Assembly (NCBI RefSeq): GCF_900110645.1
Contig: NZ_FOFB01000003.1
Location: forward strand, 124,001-188,000
DNA from: Neolewinella agarilytica
GTDB taxonomy: Bacteria > Bacteroidota > Bacteroidia > Chitinophagales > Saprospiraceae
Length of the DNA: 64,000 nt
Direction of reading: 5' to 3'
Below, piece after piece: positions 26,819 through 35,769 of the stretch; position 1 is the stretch's first letter, and each line of letters starts with the position of its first letter. The notes beneath the pieces are model-generated. The model worked only from the letters and a program-made list of their open reading frames with translations. It was not told where the DNA came from and ran no database searches. The position numbers were made by a program, and so were the translations under genes.

Positions 26819-27859
26819 ATGCAATATCTCCTCAATCCCGATCTTCCTCTTCATCCCCGTGCTCCTGAGGGCTGGAAGGGTAATCCTTTTGCCGACAAAG
26901 AATTCAAGTACGACCGAGACTCTTTTCGGCCAGACTGGACCATGGTGTTGAAGATGCTTTTCACGCCCAACCCCCTGCGGGCGGAGAAGAAGGCCGACAC
27001 CTGGACGCCGGAAGTATCGGCTGACGTAACCTATCTGGAAGACCGGGAGCGAGACTGGGTGGTGTGGCTGGGCCACGCTTGTTTTTTGATGCAGTTTAAG
27101 GGTGTTCGCTTTCTGATCGACCCGCAGCTGACGGATATGCCCTTTATTCCCCGGCGGGTTTTTCCTCCATTTGGCTATGAGGATATTCGGGGCGTGGATT
27201 ATCTGTTGCTGAGTCATGACCATCGGGATCACGTCGATAAAAAATGCATCCGGGCCATTGTGGCCAATAATCCGATCCGGAAAATTCTGTGTCCGCTCCG
27301 ACTGAGCCGAACCATTGGTGGGTGGGTAGGGGATACGCCCATCGAAGAAGCCGCCTGGTATCAGCAATTTGACACAGAAGCAGCGGGCGTAAGGATCACT
27401 TTTCTGCCCAGCCGGCATTGGTGCCGGCGCGGGCTGACGGACTTCAACCGTTCCCTGTGGGGCAGTTTTATGTTTGAAGTTTTGGGCGCAGGAACGCAGG
27501 GTGCAGAGGAGGTTAAAGGAGCAAAGCAGACCATCTACTTCGGCGGAGACTCCGCCGAGACGAGCTACTGGTCGGAGATCGGAACGATGTTTCCGGGCAT
27601 TGACGTAGCGATGCTTGGCATCGGTGCCTACCGCCCTGACTTTGTGATGAAAGAAAACCACGCTAACCCGGCTGAAGCCTTCCAGGGATTCCTCGACCTG
27701 AAGGCAAAACTCTGGTGGCCGATGCACCACGGCACCTACGACCTGAGTAATGAGCCGGCGAGTGAACCGATCCGCTGGGCGGAGCGGCTGATGGGGGAGG
27801 CGGGGCTGGAAAACCGGCTGTTACAGCCGGCCGTTAATGCCCCGTATTACCTCGTCTGA
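26819..27859 (+). CDS. MBL-fold metallohydrolase (NAPE-PLD/UlaG-like)
   Basis: 346 residues. The metallo-beta-lactamase motif LSHDHRDHVD (H133, H135, D137, H138) is intact, after WLGHACFLMQFKGVRFLIDP, which is typical of the branch around N-acyl-phosphatidylethanolamine phospholipase D. Later metal ligands are in SRHWCRR and FGGDSAETSY, and PMHHGTYDLS supplies the last His. No signal peptide is present, so it acts in the cytoplasm. A phospholipid or lactone-type substrate is possible, but the sequence does not decide. One short insertion (VLGAGTQGAEEVKGAK, after residue 220) is encoded by a dispersed-motif copy and lies between conserved blocks. Confidence 0.88.
   Translation: MQYLLNPDLPLHPRAPEGWKGNPFADKEFKYDRDSFRPDWTMVLKMLFTPNPLRAEKKADTWTPEVSADVTYLEDRERDWVVWLGHACFLMQFKGVRFLIDPQLTDMPFIPRRVFPPFGYEDIRGVDYLLLSHDHRDHVDKKCIRAIVANNPIRKILCPLRLSRTIGGWVGDTPIEEAAWYQQFDTEAAGVRITFLPSRHWCRRGLTDFNRSLWGSFMFEVLGAGTQGAEEVKGAKQTIYFGGDSAETSYWSEIGTMFPGIDVAMLGIGAYRPDFVMKENHANPAEAFQGFLDLKAKLWWPMHHGTYDLSNEPASEPIRWAERLMGEAGLENRLLQPAVNAPYYLV
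27485..27506 (-). repeat. Dispersed 19-bp motif, degenerate copy 9 (spacer TTCCT)
   Basis: TGCACCCTGCG has one extra C; GCGCCC is exact. In frame in the MBL-fold gene (LGAGTQGA). Confidence 0.6.
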
Positions 27860-27989
27860 CGGGCGTCTGCAGGCCTTGGTAATCAGAGGTATTCAAAAAC
27901 ACGAGAGTCGCCCAATGAGGGAAAATAGCTACGCAGCAAAGGCTTAATTTTATTCAGTGGCCAAGGAAAGCCACCGGAAAAGAAAAATT

Positions 27990-29117
27990 ATGCGTGTTAA
28001 GTTGCTTTTGCCGGGCCTGCCCCTGCTCCTGATATTGATGTGGGCCTGTGCGGACCAGATAGACCCCGTCTATCAGTTCGAAGACGGTTTCTATCTCGTG
28101 GAAGGGCGGATCGCTAACCAGGATGGATACGGTAAGGTAAGCGTAAGCCTCAGTGAGTTAGTAGACGGTGTTTACCGCCTTAATCGCTTAGAAGGCGCCC
28201 GCGTGAGCACCGTGGATGATCAGGGGCAGACAGTAGAATGGGAGGCAAATGCGGGAACTATCGACTATTACCCACCGGAGAATTTTACCGGCGTGCCCGG
28301 AAGGAGTTACCACATCAGAGTAGAGACTCCTGACGGAAAGATACTGGAATCAAGCCCGGAAACGATGCCGGAGCCCGTGCCGATCGCTGACTTCCGAATA
28401 AGCTTTGAACAAGAGGCTTATTTCGACGTGGTTCGGGATGCTTTCATTCCTGCTTTCCGACTCTTGATTGATGCCGACGACCCGGCCGGCCGGGATAACT
28501 TTTACCAATGGTCGAGGCGGACCTTTCAGCTCGTGGACGTTTGCCAGTCTTGCTACTTTCAGCGCTATCGCAACGGCCAGTGCGAGAGCCATCGCAGTGC
28601 CCGCTTTGCGGAACGCTGGGACTATCTCTGCGAGGGGCAGTGCTGGGGGGTAAGTAATCCGCTCGACTTTCAACTCTTCAGCGACCAGTTCAGTCAGGGA
28701 TTACCAATCCGTGATCTGCTGGTGGGGTATGAGGATTTTGACCGGCCTAACGGCGGTCTGCTGATCGAGGTCTCTCAGTTGCAGCTGAGCCGGGAAAACT
28801 ACGAGTACAACAGCCTGCTAAAACAACTGACGACGGAGAGCGGCGGGCTGAACGCCGCCATTCCATCGGCTCTGGTCGGTAATATGCGTGAGCTGGGTGC
28901 CGGGGAGGAGCTGACCGTGCTGGGGTATTTCGGTGCCGTCTCGGTCGCAGCCGAAAGGCGATTTATTGACCGGGCGACGGTAGACGGTGTCTCTCTGCCT
29001 TTTGACCGGGACATCCGCCTGGAACCGGCCCCTGACTGTGTTATGGATTGCCCGCCATTAGCTCCCTGCTCCGGGCCACGCTGGACCTCCACGGAACCTG
29101 AAGGGTGGGAGGAATGA
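27990..29117 (+). CDS. DUF4249 family lipoprotein
   Basis: 375 residues from the ATG at 27990, giving a lipoprotein signal (LLLPGLPLLLILMWAC); a GTG at 27957 would add an irrelevant leader. The early DQIDPVYQFEDGFYLVEGRI and VSLSELVDGVYRLNRLEGA fit DUF4249, and a Cys-rich stretch (VDVCQSCYFQ, QCESH, YLCEGQCW) is typical of its middle. The family is encoded next to TonB receptors in Bacteroidota and is thought to cap them on the outside, like a SusD analogue. The cognate receptor gene follows 80 bp downstream. Confidence 0.85.
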   Translation: MRVKLLLPGLPLLLILMWACADQIDPVYQFEDGFYLVEGRIANQDGYGKVSVSLSELVDGVYRLNRLEGARVSTVDDQGQTVEWEANAGTIDYYPPENFTGVPGRSYHIRVETPDGKILESSPETMPEPVPIADFRISFEQEAYFDVVRDAFIPAFRLLIDADDPAGRDNFYQWSRRTFQLVDVCQSCYFQRYRNGQCESHRSARFAERWDYLCEGQCWGVSNPLDFQLFSDQFSQGLPIRDLLVGYEDFDRPNGGLLIEVSQLQLSRENYEYNSLLKQLTTESGGLNAAIPSALVGNMRELGAGEELTVLGYFGAVSVAAERRFIDRATVDGVSLPFDRDIRLEPAPDCVMDCPPLAPCSGPRWTSTEPEGWEE

Positions 29118-29164
29118 TGATCGCCGATTCAATGGCTAAGCCTCCTTTGCTATTCAACCCACTT

Positions 29165-29183
29165 TGCACCGGCGTCCGCGCCC
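29165..29183 (+). repeat. Dispersed 19-bp motif, copy 10 (spacer TCC)
   Basis: TGCACCGGCG then GCGCCC, one base off. Intergenic, 14 bp before the receptor start. Confidence 0.74.
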
Positions 29184-29197
29184 GCCTTCTCTTCTAA

Positions 29198-31618
29198 ATG
29201 TCCCGTATGCGTCCACTTTTATTTAATGCTTTTCTGCTCCTCTTTTCGGGTATGCTCTCCGCCCAGCAAACCTATGAGGTTCGCATTTTTACCCGGGATG
29301 CTGAAACGAAAAAGCCCGTACCCTTCGTTAGCCTGCAGATTGAAAACGGGCCGGGAGGAACGTCTGATATTGAAGGCATTTGGCGAATTGAACTGCCCTA
29401 CGGTCCCATCACGATCAATTCTTCCGCCCTGGGCTACGAAAGCGATCCGCTGAGGGAAACGATTTCCGCCAACCGCCAACTACTGCTCGAGCTACGACCC
29501 ACTGCCGCCACACTGGAAACAGTTACGGTCACTACCGACGACGCCAGTGAACGGCAGCTCCGACCCCTCATGGGCGTGGAACGACTCACCCTGAAGGAAC
29601 TGGCGGTATTACCCGTTGCCCTGGGTGAGGTGGACGTGTTCCGGGGGCTACAGACGATCTCCGGTGTAAACTCCGCCGGGGAGGTGAGCAATGGCATCAG
29701 CGTTCGTGGTGGAACCATTGACCAAAATCTGGTTTTGCTGGACGGCGCACCGATTTTCACCCCTACCCACCTCTTCGGCTTGTTCTCGGTATTTACGCCC
29801 GATGCCGTAGGCGGTGTTGACCTTTATCGCGGGAACATCCCCGCCCGCTTTGGAGGCCGGCTTTCTTCGGTGGTCGACGTTCAGACCCGGAACCCCACCA
29901 GCGATAACCTCAAACTAAGTGGAGGTCTGGGCCTCATTTCCAGCCGCGTGACGGTAGAAACCCCGGTGACAAAAGACAAGCGGCTGAAGGTGCTGGCCGC
30001 CGGCAGGGCGGGCTTTAATGATTTCATCTTTGGCCTCGTGGAACGACTCAAAAACACCCAAAGCAACTTTGTGGACGGAACCGTGAAGTTGCGCTACACC
30101 GCCAACGAGAATAACATCGTGACGCTTTCTGGCTTCTACAGCAAGGACTTTTACGCCATTGACCTGTTGAACAACTTCGCCGGCATTGCCGCTACCAGCA
30201 ATCAGTACGATTACCACACCCTGAACGGGACGCTGGATTGGCTTAAGGTGATCAACGATAAACTGAGTCTGTCTTCCCGACTCGTTAGTAGCGACCACCA
30301 ACCTAATATTCTGTTTCCACAGGAAGAAGAAGACCGTAAAATCCGTTACGGCTCCCGAATTCAGTACCGGAGCCTGCAAAACTCGCTTGATTACCGCCTG
30401 GGGGGTGGGCACCAGTTTACGGGCGGCTTCCAACTGATCCACTACAAGCTGAATCCCGGATTTCTGGAGCCAAACGGTTCGGAATCACTCCTGGCCCAGC
30501 AACTGGATCAGGAGCAGGCACTGGAGAGTAGCTTGTTCCTCGCTGACGAGTGGACGGTGACGGATAAGCTCCGGCTTTCCCTGGGCGTTCGGTACACTAA
30601 ATTCGATCAGCTGGGTCCTGGCTCCGTCCGTACTTATCCGGCAGGAGAGGAGTTGGCTGAAGGCACATTGGAGGACGTGACCCAGGCAGGCAGCGGGGTG
30701 ATGAACAGTTATGACGGGCTGGAGCCAAGATTGGGCCTAAGCTATCAATTGCTGCCATCAACGAATGTGAAGGCGTCTTTTGCCATGACGCGGCAGTACC
30801 TGCAAAATATTTACAACGCAACTACCCCTTTGCCGACGAGCCGATGGAAAGTATCGGATAATAACATCCGGCCGCAGCGGGCGCAGATCGTCAGCGCAGG
30901 AATTTATCAGCTTATCAACGGCGGTGCCTACGAGTTCAGCCTGGAGGGCTACTACCGTAAAATTGATGACCTGCTTGAATACAAACCGGGCGCTGACTTC
31001 TTTCTTACCCCTCGGGTAGAAACAGATGTGCTGCAGGGGGAGGGCCGGGCTTACGGGATTGAGCTCTCGATGAAGGAGACAAAAGGACTGGTAACGAGCC
31101 AGGTCAACTATAGTTACGCCCGGGTGCAAAACCGGGTGCAAGGGTCTACCTTCAACACCAGGATCAACCGGGGGGAATGGTACAACGGCTATTTTGATCA
31201 GCCGCACACCCTGAGTGCAAGTATCTCCGCCAAGGATGGCCCGGCCAATACCTTTAACCTCAATTTCACGCTGCAAACGAACCGGCCTTATACCGCTCCG
31301 AACGGCTACGTAATATCGAATGATCTCAGTGTACCGCTTTTCCTGGAGCGCAACAATGACCGGCTACCCGTTTACCACCGACTGGATTTCAGTTGGCGGA
31401 TTCATAACCCTAAACTTAAAAAGAGACGTTGGACGGGAGACTGGATTTTTACCGTCTACAATCTCTACGGGCGTAAAAATATCTTCAACACTTACTACGT
31501 GCCGGTTACGACGAGACCAAGTACGGGTGTAGTGAACACTAATCCTTTGCAGAGTTTTGAGCTGACAATCTTCGGCGCGCCGATTGCCAGCCTTACCTAT
31601 AGCTTTAATTTTGAGTGA
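29198..31618 (+). CDS. TonB-dependent outer membrane receptor with N-terminal CarboxypepD_reg-like domain
   Basis: 806 residues, signal LLFNAFLLLFSGMLSAQQ. The first ~100 residues (RDAETKKPVPFVSLQIENG ... EGIWRIELPYG) are a carboxypeptidase regulatory-like domain. The plug domain has the usual DVFRGLQTISGVNSAGEVSN, ISVRGGTIDQNLVLLDGAP and YRGNIPARFGGRLSSVVDV. The rest is a 22-strand barrel ending in an aromatic residue (LTYSFNFE). It is energised by TonB-ExbBD, which are not in this window. The pairing with DUF4249 suggests uptake of an unknown nutrient (peptide, metal complex or glycan). No SusC signature or adjacent sigma/anti-sigma pair is present. Confidence 0.92.
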   Translation: MSRMRPLLFNAFLLLFSGMLSAQQTYEVRIFTRDAETKKPVPFVSLQIENGPGGTSDIEGIWRIELPYGPITINSSALGYESDPLRETISANRQLLLELRPTAATLETVTVTTDDASERQLRPLMGVERLTLKELAVLPVALGEVDVFRGLQTISGVNSAGEVSNGISVRGGTIDQNLVLLDGAPIFTPTHLFGLFSVFTPDAVGGVDLYRGNIPARFGGRLSSVVDVQTRNPTSDNLKLSGGLGLISSRVTVETPVTKDKRLKVLAAGRAGFNDFIFGLVERLKNTQSNFVDGTVKLRYTANENNIVTLSGFYSKDFYAIDLLNNFAGIAATSNQYDYHTLNGTLDWLKVINDKLSLSSRLVSSDHQPNILFPQEEEDRKIRYGSRIQYRSLQNSLDYRLGGGHQFTGGFQLIHYKLNPGFLEPNGSESLLAQQLDQEQALESSLFLADEWTVTDKLRLSLGVRYTKFDQLGPGSVRTYPAGEELAEGTLEDVTQAGSGVMNSYDGLEPRLGLSYQLLPSTNVKASFAMTRQYLQNIYNATTPLPTSRWKVSDNNIRPQRAQIVSAGIYQLINGGAYEFSLEGYYRKIDDLLEYKPGADFFLTPRVETDVLQGEGRAYGIELSMKETKGLVTSQVNYSYARVQNRVQGSTFNTRINRGEWYNGYFDQPHTLSASISAKDGPANTFNLNFTLQTNRPYTAPNGYVISNDLSVPLFLERNNDRLPVYHRLDFSWRIHNPKLKKRRWTGDWIFTVYNLYGRKNIFNTYYVPVTTRPSTGVVNTNPLQSFELTIFGAPIASLTYSFNFE

Positions 31619-31634
31619 AGGGCTGAAAGGAGGA

Positions 31635-32300
31635 TCATGTATTCTCTCTTTTCTCAACGCCCCGCGCCCAGATAATCAGGCCAAATACACTGTTGATCAG
31701 ATAGATTAACCAGAGGAATATCATTCTGTCTGCTGCGTATCCATCCGCCAGGTAGCGGATGGTCCACAGGGAGACGGTCAGTACGTTCAGTGCTACATAA
31801 AGCCACCACTGCTCCGCAAATCGCCACATCATCAGGAGGGTGGCGATAATACTGAGTACATTGGTGGCGGCATCTACAAAGGGCGAATTCTGTCCGGGGA
31901 TTGCCCGCAATACCAGGCCCAGAACTATCGTGGCCAATACGGAGCCAAGCACAAGCCATCGTCGTTGACGGCTGGCCAAACGCTGCATGTTTACCGTCCC
32001 GTTGGCTTCGTTCTTTGCCCACATAAAATACCCGGCAACACCCGTGGGCAGGTAGAACAGGATGTTTAGCCCCACTTCCCCAAAGAGCCCGTTCTGATAG
32101 GCAATCCAGGCATAAGTTATGCTACTGACCAGCCCGATGAGATAGCCAAGCCGCTTGCCAATGGCAATCAGCGACACACAGGCCACCCCGGATACAACGG
32201 TTGAAGTCGTCAGCCAATCCGTCTTCGTAGCCAGGCAGAATACGAGGGCCAGACTCGTCAGGGCGAGTGGCCAGTAAGTACGTTGGAGTGATGGCGGCAT
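31635..32300 (-). CDS. pnuC: Nicotinamide riboside transporter PnuC
   Basis: 221 residues and about seven membrane segments. The conserved block FVDAATNVLSIIATLLMMWR followed by AEQWWLYVALNVLTVSLWT is the PnuC signature that lines the substrate cavity. It imports nicotinamide riboside; phosphorylation by NadR (5550-6563) traps it. No NAD riboswitch-like leader was recognised, and it is not in an operon with nadR. It is convergent with the TonB receptor gene (16 bp between stops). Confidence 0.92.
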   Translation of the reverse strand: MPPSLQRTYWPLALTSLALVFCLATKTDWLTTSTVVSGVACVSLIAIGKRLGYLIGLVSSITYAWIAYQNGLFGEVGLNILFYLPTGVAGYFMWAKNEANGTVNMQRLASRQRRWLVLGSVLATIVLGLVLRAIPGQNSPFVDAATNVLSIIATLLMMWRFAEQWWLYVALNVLTVSLWTIRYLADGYAADRMIFLWLIYLINSVFGLIIWARGVEKRENT

Positions 32301-32340
32301 GGGAAGGAAATCATCAAATGGTCAGGGAGGTAATGACAAG

Positions 32341-32517
32341 GACTAGTACCGTGTAAACTAAGTTGAGATAGGTTTTTGCGCCGGGATTTTGTTTGCTGGC
32401 TAAATGAAAAAACCGGTGCATCCCGCAGTATTGCGGGACGGACCTGTTTTGTCATGACGCCAGCGGGCAAAAGACCAAGCAGGAACCAGCGAATACTTAG
32501 TTTATACTGTACTAGTT
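32341..32517. mobile_element. 177-bp segment bounded by 23-bp imperfect inverted repeats (MITE-like)
   Basis: GACTAGTACCGTGTAAACTA begins the left end (32341-32363); the right end (32495-32517) is its complement at 20 of 23 positions and contains the uvrA stop codon. Inside is a second hairpin (TCCCGCA/TGCGGGA around 32432). No coding sequence. It could be a small non-autonomous element or an extended transcriptional hairpin; no target-site duplication is clear. Confidence 0.55.
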
Positions 32518-35352
32518 GCCCGCCAAGGCTTCCTTCAAATACCCCGCCGTAAACCCTTCTCCGTTTTCCACCAGGGCTTCCGGTGTGCCCTGGAAAACAA
32601 TGTGCCCTCCATCACGTCCGCCTTCGGGGCCGAGGTCGATGAGGTAGTCGGCGGATTTAATTACGTCCATGTTGTGCTCGACGACCAGCACGGTGTGCCC
32701 TCGTTCCACGAGTGCATTCAGGGCCGTAAGCAGAATGGCTACGTCGTGAAAATGCAGTCCGGTCGTAGGCTCATCGAAAATGAAGAAGATGTGCTCTCCC
32801 TTTTTCTCTTTGGTGAGGAAGCTGGCGAGCTTCACCCGCTGGGCTTCGCCACCGGAGAGGGTGGAGGATGCCTGCCCGAGGGTGATGTAGCCGAGGCCAA
32901 CGTCTTGCAACGGCTTGAGTTTTCTGCTAATGGAAGCCTCCTCAGCAAAAAAGTCCACTGCCTCATCCACGCTTAAGTCCAGAATTTCGGAGATGTTTTT
33001 TCCGTTGTAGTTTACGTCCAGCAGCTCCCGCTTAAAGCGGGCTCCGTTACACTCTTCACAGACGAGGCGAACGTCGGCCAGAAACTGCATCTCCACCGTT
33101 TGCTCGCCTTCTCCCTTACAGGTAGGGCAACGGCCGCCATCAACGTTGAAGCTGAAGTGACCCGGGCCATAGCCCCGGATCTTGGACAACTGCTGATCCG
33201 CCATCATGGCCCGAATGGTATCGTAGGCTCCGACGTAAGTGACCGGGTTTGACCGGCTGGACTTACCGATGGGGCTCTGACTGACCATCTCCACCTGCGT
33301 AAGTATTTTCAGGTCTCCACTCAGGCCGGCATGCGGGCCGGGTGCCTGGCTGGAGCCTTCCCCCAACTCCCGCCTGAGGGCGGGATAAAGAATGCCCTTA
33401 ATCAGGCTGGTCTTTCCGCTGCCGGAAACACCAGAGATGACCGTCAGCGCGTTGAGCGGAATCTTCGCGTCGATCTTTTTGAGATTGTGCATCCGGGCTC
33501 CTTCAATGTTGAGCCAGTTCGTCAGGCGGCGGCGTTGTTCGGGGACGGGGACGGACATCGTCCCGTTCATATACTTCGTCGTCAGGCTGTCGGCTGCTTC
33601 ACTATGGATGTCTTCGTAGGGGCCGGCAAAGACGATCTCTCCGCCGTGGATACCCGCGGCGGGGCCGACGTCGATGAGGTAGTCTGCTGCGGCAATAACA
33701 CCTTCCTCGTGTTCGACGACGAGCACGGTATTTCCCAGGTCCCGCAGGCGGCGGAGGACGGCTACCAGCCGTTCCGTATCCCTTGGGTGAAGGCCGACGC
33801 TCGGCTCATCGAGTATGTACATTGAGGCCGTCAGGTTACTGCCCAGCGTACGGGTCAGATTGATTCGTTGGCTTTCGCCGCCACTCAACGTGCTGCTCAG
33901 CCGGTTGATGGTAAGGTAGCTCAGGCCAAGGTCCATCATGCTCTTCAGCCGGTTGTTAATCTCCAGCAGGAGCCGGCGGGCGATGGTGGCGTCATGCTCG
34001 TTGAGCTTGATATTTTTGAAGTAGGTCTGTAGCTGATCAATCGGCAGATCAATCAACTCCGTGATGGCGGTGCCCCCCACCTTCACGTACTCGGCTTCCC
34101 GACGGAGGCGACCACCCCGGCAGGTGTGGCAGGTGGTCCGGCCGCGGTAGCGGGCCAGCATGATCCGGTTTTGGATTTTGTACAGCTTTTTACCGAGCTG
34201 ATCAAAAAAGTCAGTGATACCCCCCACATGACGGTTACCTTCCCAGAGGACCCGCTGCTGATCTTTGGTCAGGTCGCCATAGGGAGTGTGGACCGGAAAT
34301 TCAAACTTGTTGGCCTGCCGGAGAAAGTCTTTCTGCCAGCTGCCGAAGGTCGCCCCTGACCACGGCGCCACTGCACCGTCGTATACGGATTTGGAGGGAT
34401 CGGGGATGACCTTGTCTTCATCAATACCCATCGTGCGGCCGAAGCCCTCGCAGGTAGGGCAGGCGCCAGCCGGATTATTGTAGTTGAACAGGCTGGGGCT
34501 GGGCTCCATAAAAGTCATGCCGTCCAGCTCAAATCGGTTGTTCCAGGCCGTCCAGTTATCGGCGTCCAGATAAACGATCACCTCTCCGCCGCCCTCACTA
34601 AAGGAGGTTTGTACGGAGTCCGCAATTCGTTTGTTGTTCTCTTCGTCGTCGGCTTTGACGATAAAACGATCGATGAGCACCATCATTTCTTCGTGATCCT
34701 CCAGCTCAATCAACGTTTTAGCCAGACTGGGCAGGTTTTCCTCCAGAATGTCTTCTATCTGTTTTACCTCATCATCGGCCATGACGCGGGTATAGCCTTT
34801 CTGTACGAGGAGCTCGAGTTCCCGGCGGAGGGTACGATCGTCGTATTCCCGGGGCAGGGGAGCGTATAGGTGAACGCGGGAACCTTCATCCATAGCGAGA
34901 ATATGGTCAACGACGTCGGTTACCCGATGTCGTTTTACTTCCTTTCCGCTGATGGGGCTGAAGGTTCGTCCGGCACGGGCGTAGAGCAGCCGAAAGAAGT
35001 CATAAATCTCGGTGAGGGTGCCTACCGTAGACCGGGCGTTGGCCGTCGTCGTTTTTTGCTCAATGGCAATGGCCGGGCAGATGCCCCGGATGTAGTCTAC
35101 CTCGGGCTTTTTCATCCGCATCAGGAACTGGCGGGCGTAGCTGCTTAGAGACTCAACGTACCGGCGCTGGCCCTCAGCAAAGAGGGTGTCCATGGTGATG
35201 CTTGACTTCCCGCTGCCACTGACACCGGTCACCACCACGAGTTGGTTCTTCGGGATGACGAGGTCCACGCTTTTCAAATTGTTCGCAGCAGCACCTTTGA
35301 TGAATATCGAGGTGCGGAGGTCGGCAGCGGAGAGATCGGAATTCTTGGACAA
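32512..35352 (-). CDS. uvrA: Excinuclease ABC subunit A
   Basis: 946 residues, the normal size. Two ABC ATPase modules each have a P-loop (VVTGVSGSGKSSIT near 40 and VISGVSGSGKTSLI in the second half), two LSGGE(S/A)QR signatures (STLSGGESQRINL, STLSGGEAQRVKL), and zinc-binding CxxC clusters (CPTCEGFG, CHTCRGGR, CPTCKGEGE, CEEC). It recognises damaged DNA with UvrB in nucleotide excision repair. The gene is alone. Its last codons lie inside the right end of a 177-bp inverted-repeat segment. Confidence 0.97.
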   Translation of the reverse strand: MSKNSDLSAADLRTSIFIKGAAANNLKSVDLVIPKNQLVVVTGVSGSGKSSITMDTLFAEGQRRYVESLSSYARQFLMRMKKPEVDYIRGICPAIAIEQKTTTANARSTVGTLTEIYDFFRLLYARAGRTFSPISGKEVKRHRVTDVVDHILAMDEGSRVHLYAPLPREYDDRTLRRELELLVQKGYTRVMADDEVKQIEDILEENLPSLAKTLIELEDHEEMMVLIDRFIVKADDEENNKRIADSVQTSFSEGGGEVIVYLDADNWTAWNNRFELDGMTFMEPSPSLFNYNNPAGACPTCEGFGRTMGIDEDKVIPDPSKSVYDGAVAPWSGATFGSWQKDFLRQANKFEFPVHTPYGDLTKDQQRVLWEGNRHVGGITDFFDQLGKKLYKIQNRIMLARYRGRTTCHTCRGGRLRREAEYVKVGGTAITELIDLPIDQLQTYFKNIKLNEHDATIARRLLLEINNRLKSMMDLGLSYLTINRLSSTLSGGESQRINLTRTLGSNLTASMYILDEPSVGLHPRDTERLVAVLRRLRDLGNTVLVVEHEEGVIAAADYLIDVGPAAGIHGGEIVFAGPYEDIHSEAADSLTTKYMNGTMSVPVPEQRRRLTNWLNIEGARMHNLKKIDAKIPLNALTVISGVSGSGKTSLIKGILYPALRRELGEGSSQAPGPHAGLSGDLKILTQVEMVSQSPIGKSSRSNPVTYVGAYDTIRAMMADQQLSKIRGYGPGHFSFNVDGGRCPTCKGEGEQTVEMQFLADVRLVCEECNGARFKRELLDVNYNGKNISEILDLSVDEAVDFFAEEASISRKLKPLQDVGLGYITLGQASSTLSGGEAQRVKLASFLTKEKKGEHIFFIFDEPTTGLHFHDVAILLTALNALVERGHTVLVVEHNMDVIKSADYLIDLGPEGGRDGGHIVFQGTPEALVENGEGFTAGYLKEALAGN

Positions 35353-35769
35353 GGAGTAGTCTTTTGGACGGTTGGCAGGTATTCACTCTGCAAAAGCAAT
35401 TTCCCCGGTGGTAGTTCAACTTTCCGGGATAATTAGTAGCGGGAGACAAAAATAGTTAGAAAACCAGAAAGTAGTTTCTTTTTTGTTGAAAAAGAAAGGG
35501 GCGAGCACGCAGGTGCAATGCGTAGCTTGTAAAGCATTGGATGCTTGCTCAGCTCCAGCGCCAGCGGCGCTGCACGAGCTTACTCTTGCACCTGTATTTT
35601 GGCTTCGTTCAGCAGCCATGATCCCGTGCCTTGCCCTGACCTCCCTGAATTAGGCCGCTATTTACCTCCCGGGCTATCGCGTTCCTTACAATTATCTTAA
35701 AGACAGCCCCGTTTTAGGTGTCATGCCCGGAGAACCCCTTATTTTCGGTACATAATAACTACTAACATT
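35353..35769. other. 417-bp intergenic region with repeat debris
   Basis: It contains a hairpin TTTCTTTTTT/AAAAAGAAA near 35475-35497, a dispersed-motif copy at 35498, the inverted repeat AGCGCC/GGCGCT near 35560, and a truncated motif copy (TGCACCTG) at 35587. No gene or promoter is clear; the region separates divergent uvrA and the thioredoxin-like gene. Confidence 0.55.
35498..35517 (-). repeat. Dispersed motif, copy 11 (spacer TGCT)
   Basis: TGCACCTGCG exact; right half CGCCCC. Intergenic. A partial copy (TGCACCTG) in inverse orientation begins at 35587. Confidence 0.66.

Noticed and set aside
26792..27730. 312-codon frame opposite the MBL-fold gene
   Set aside because: No recognisable protein; the other strand has clear conserved motifs.
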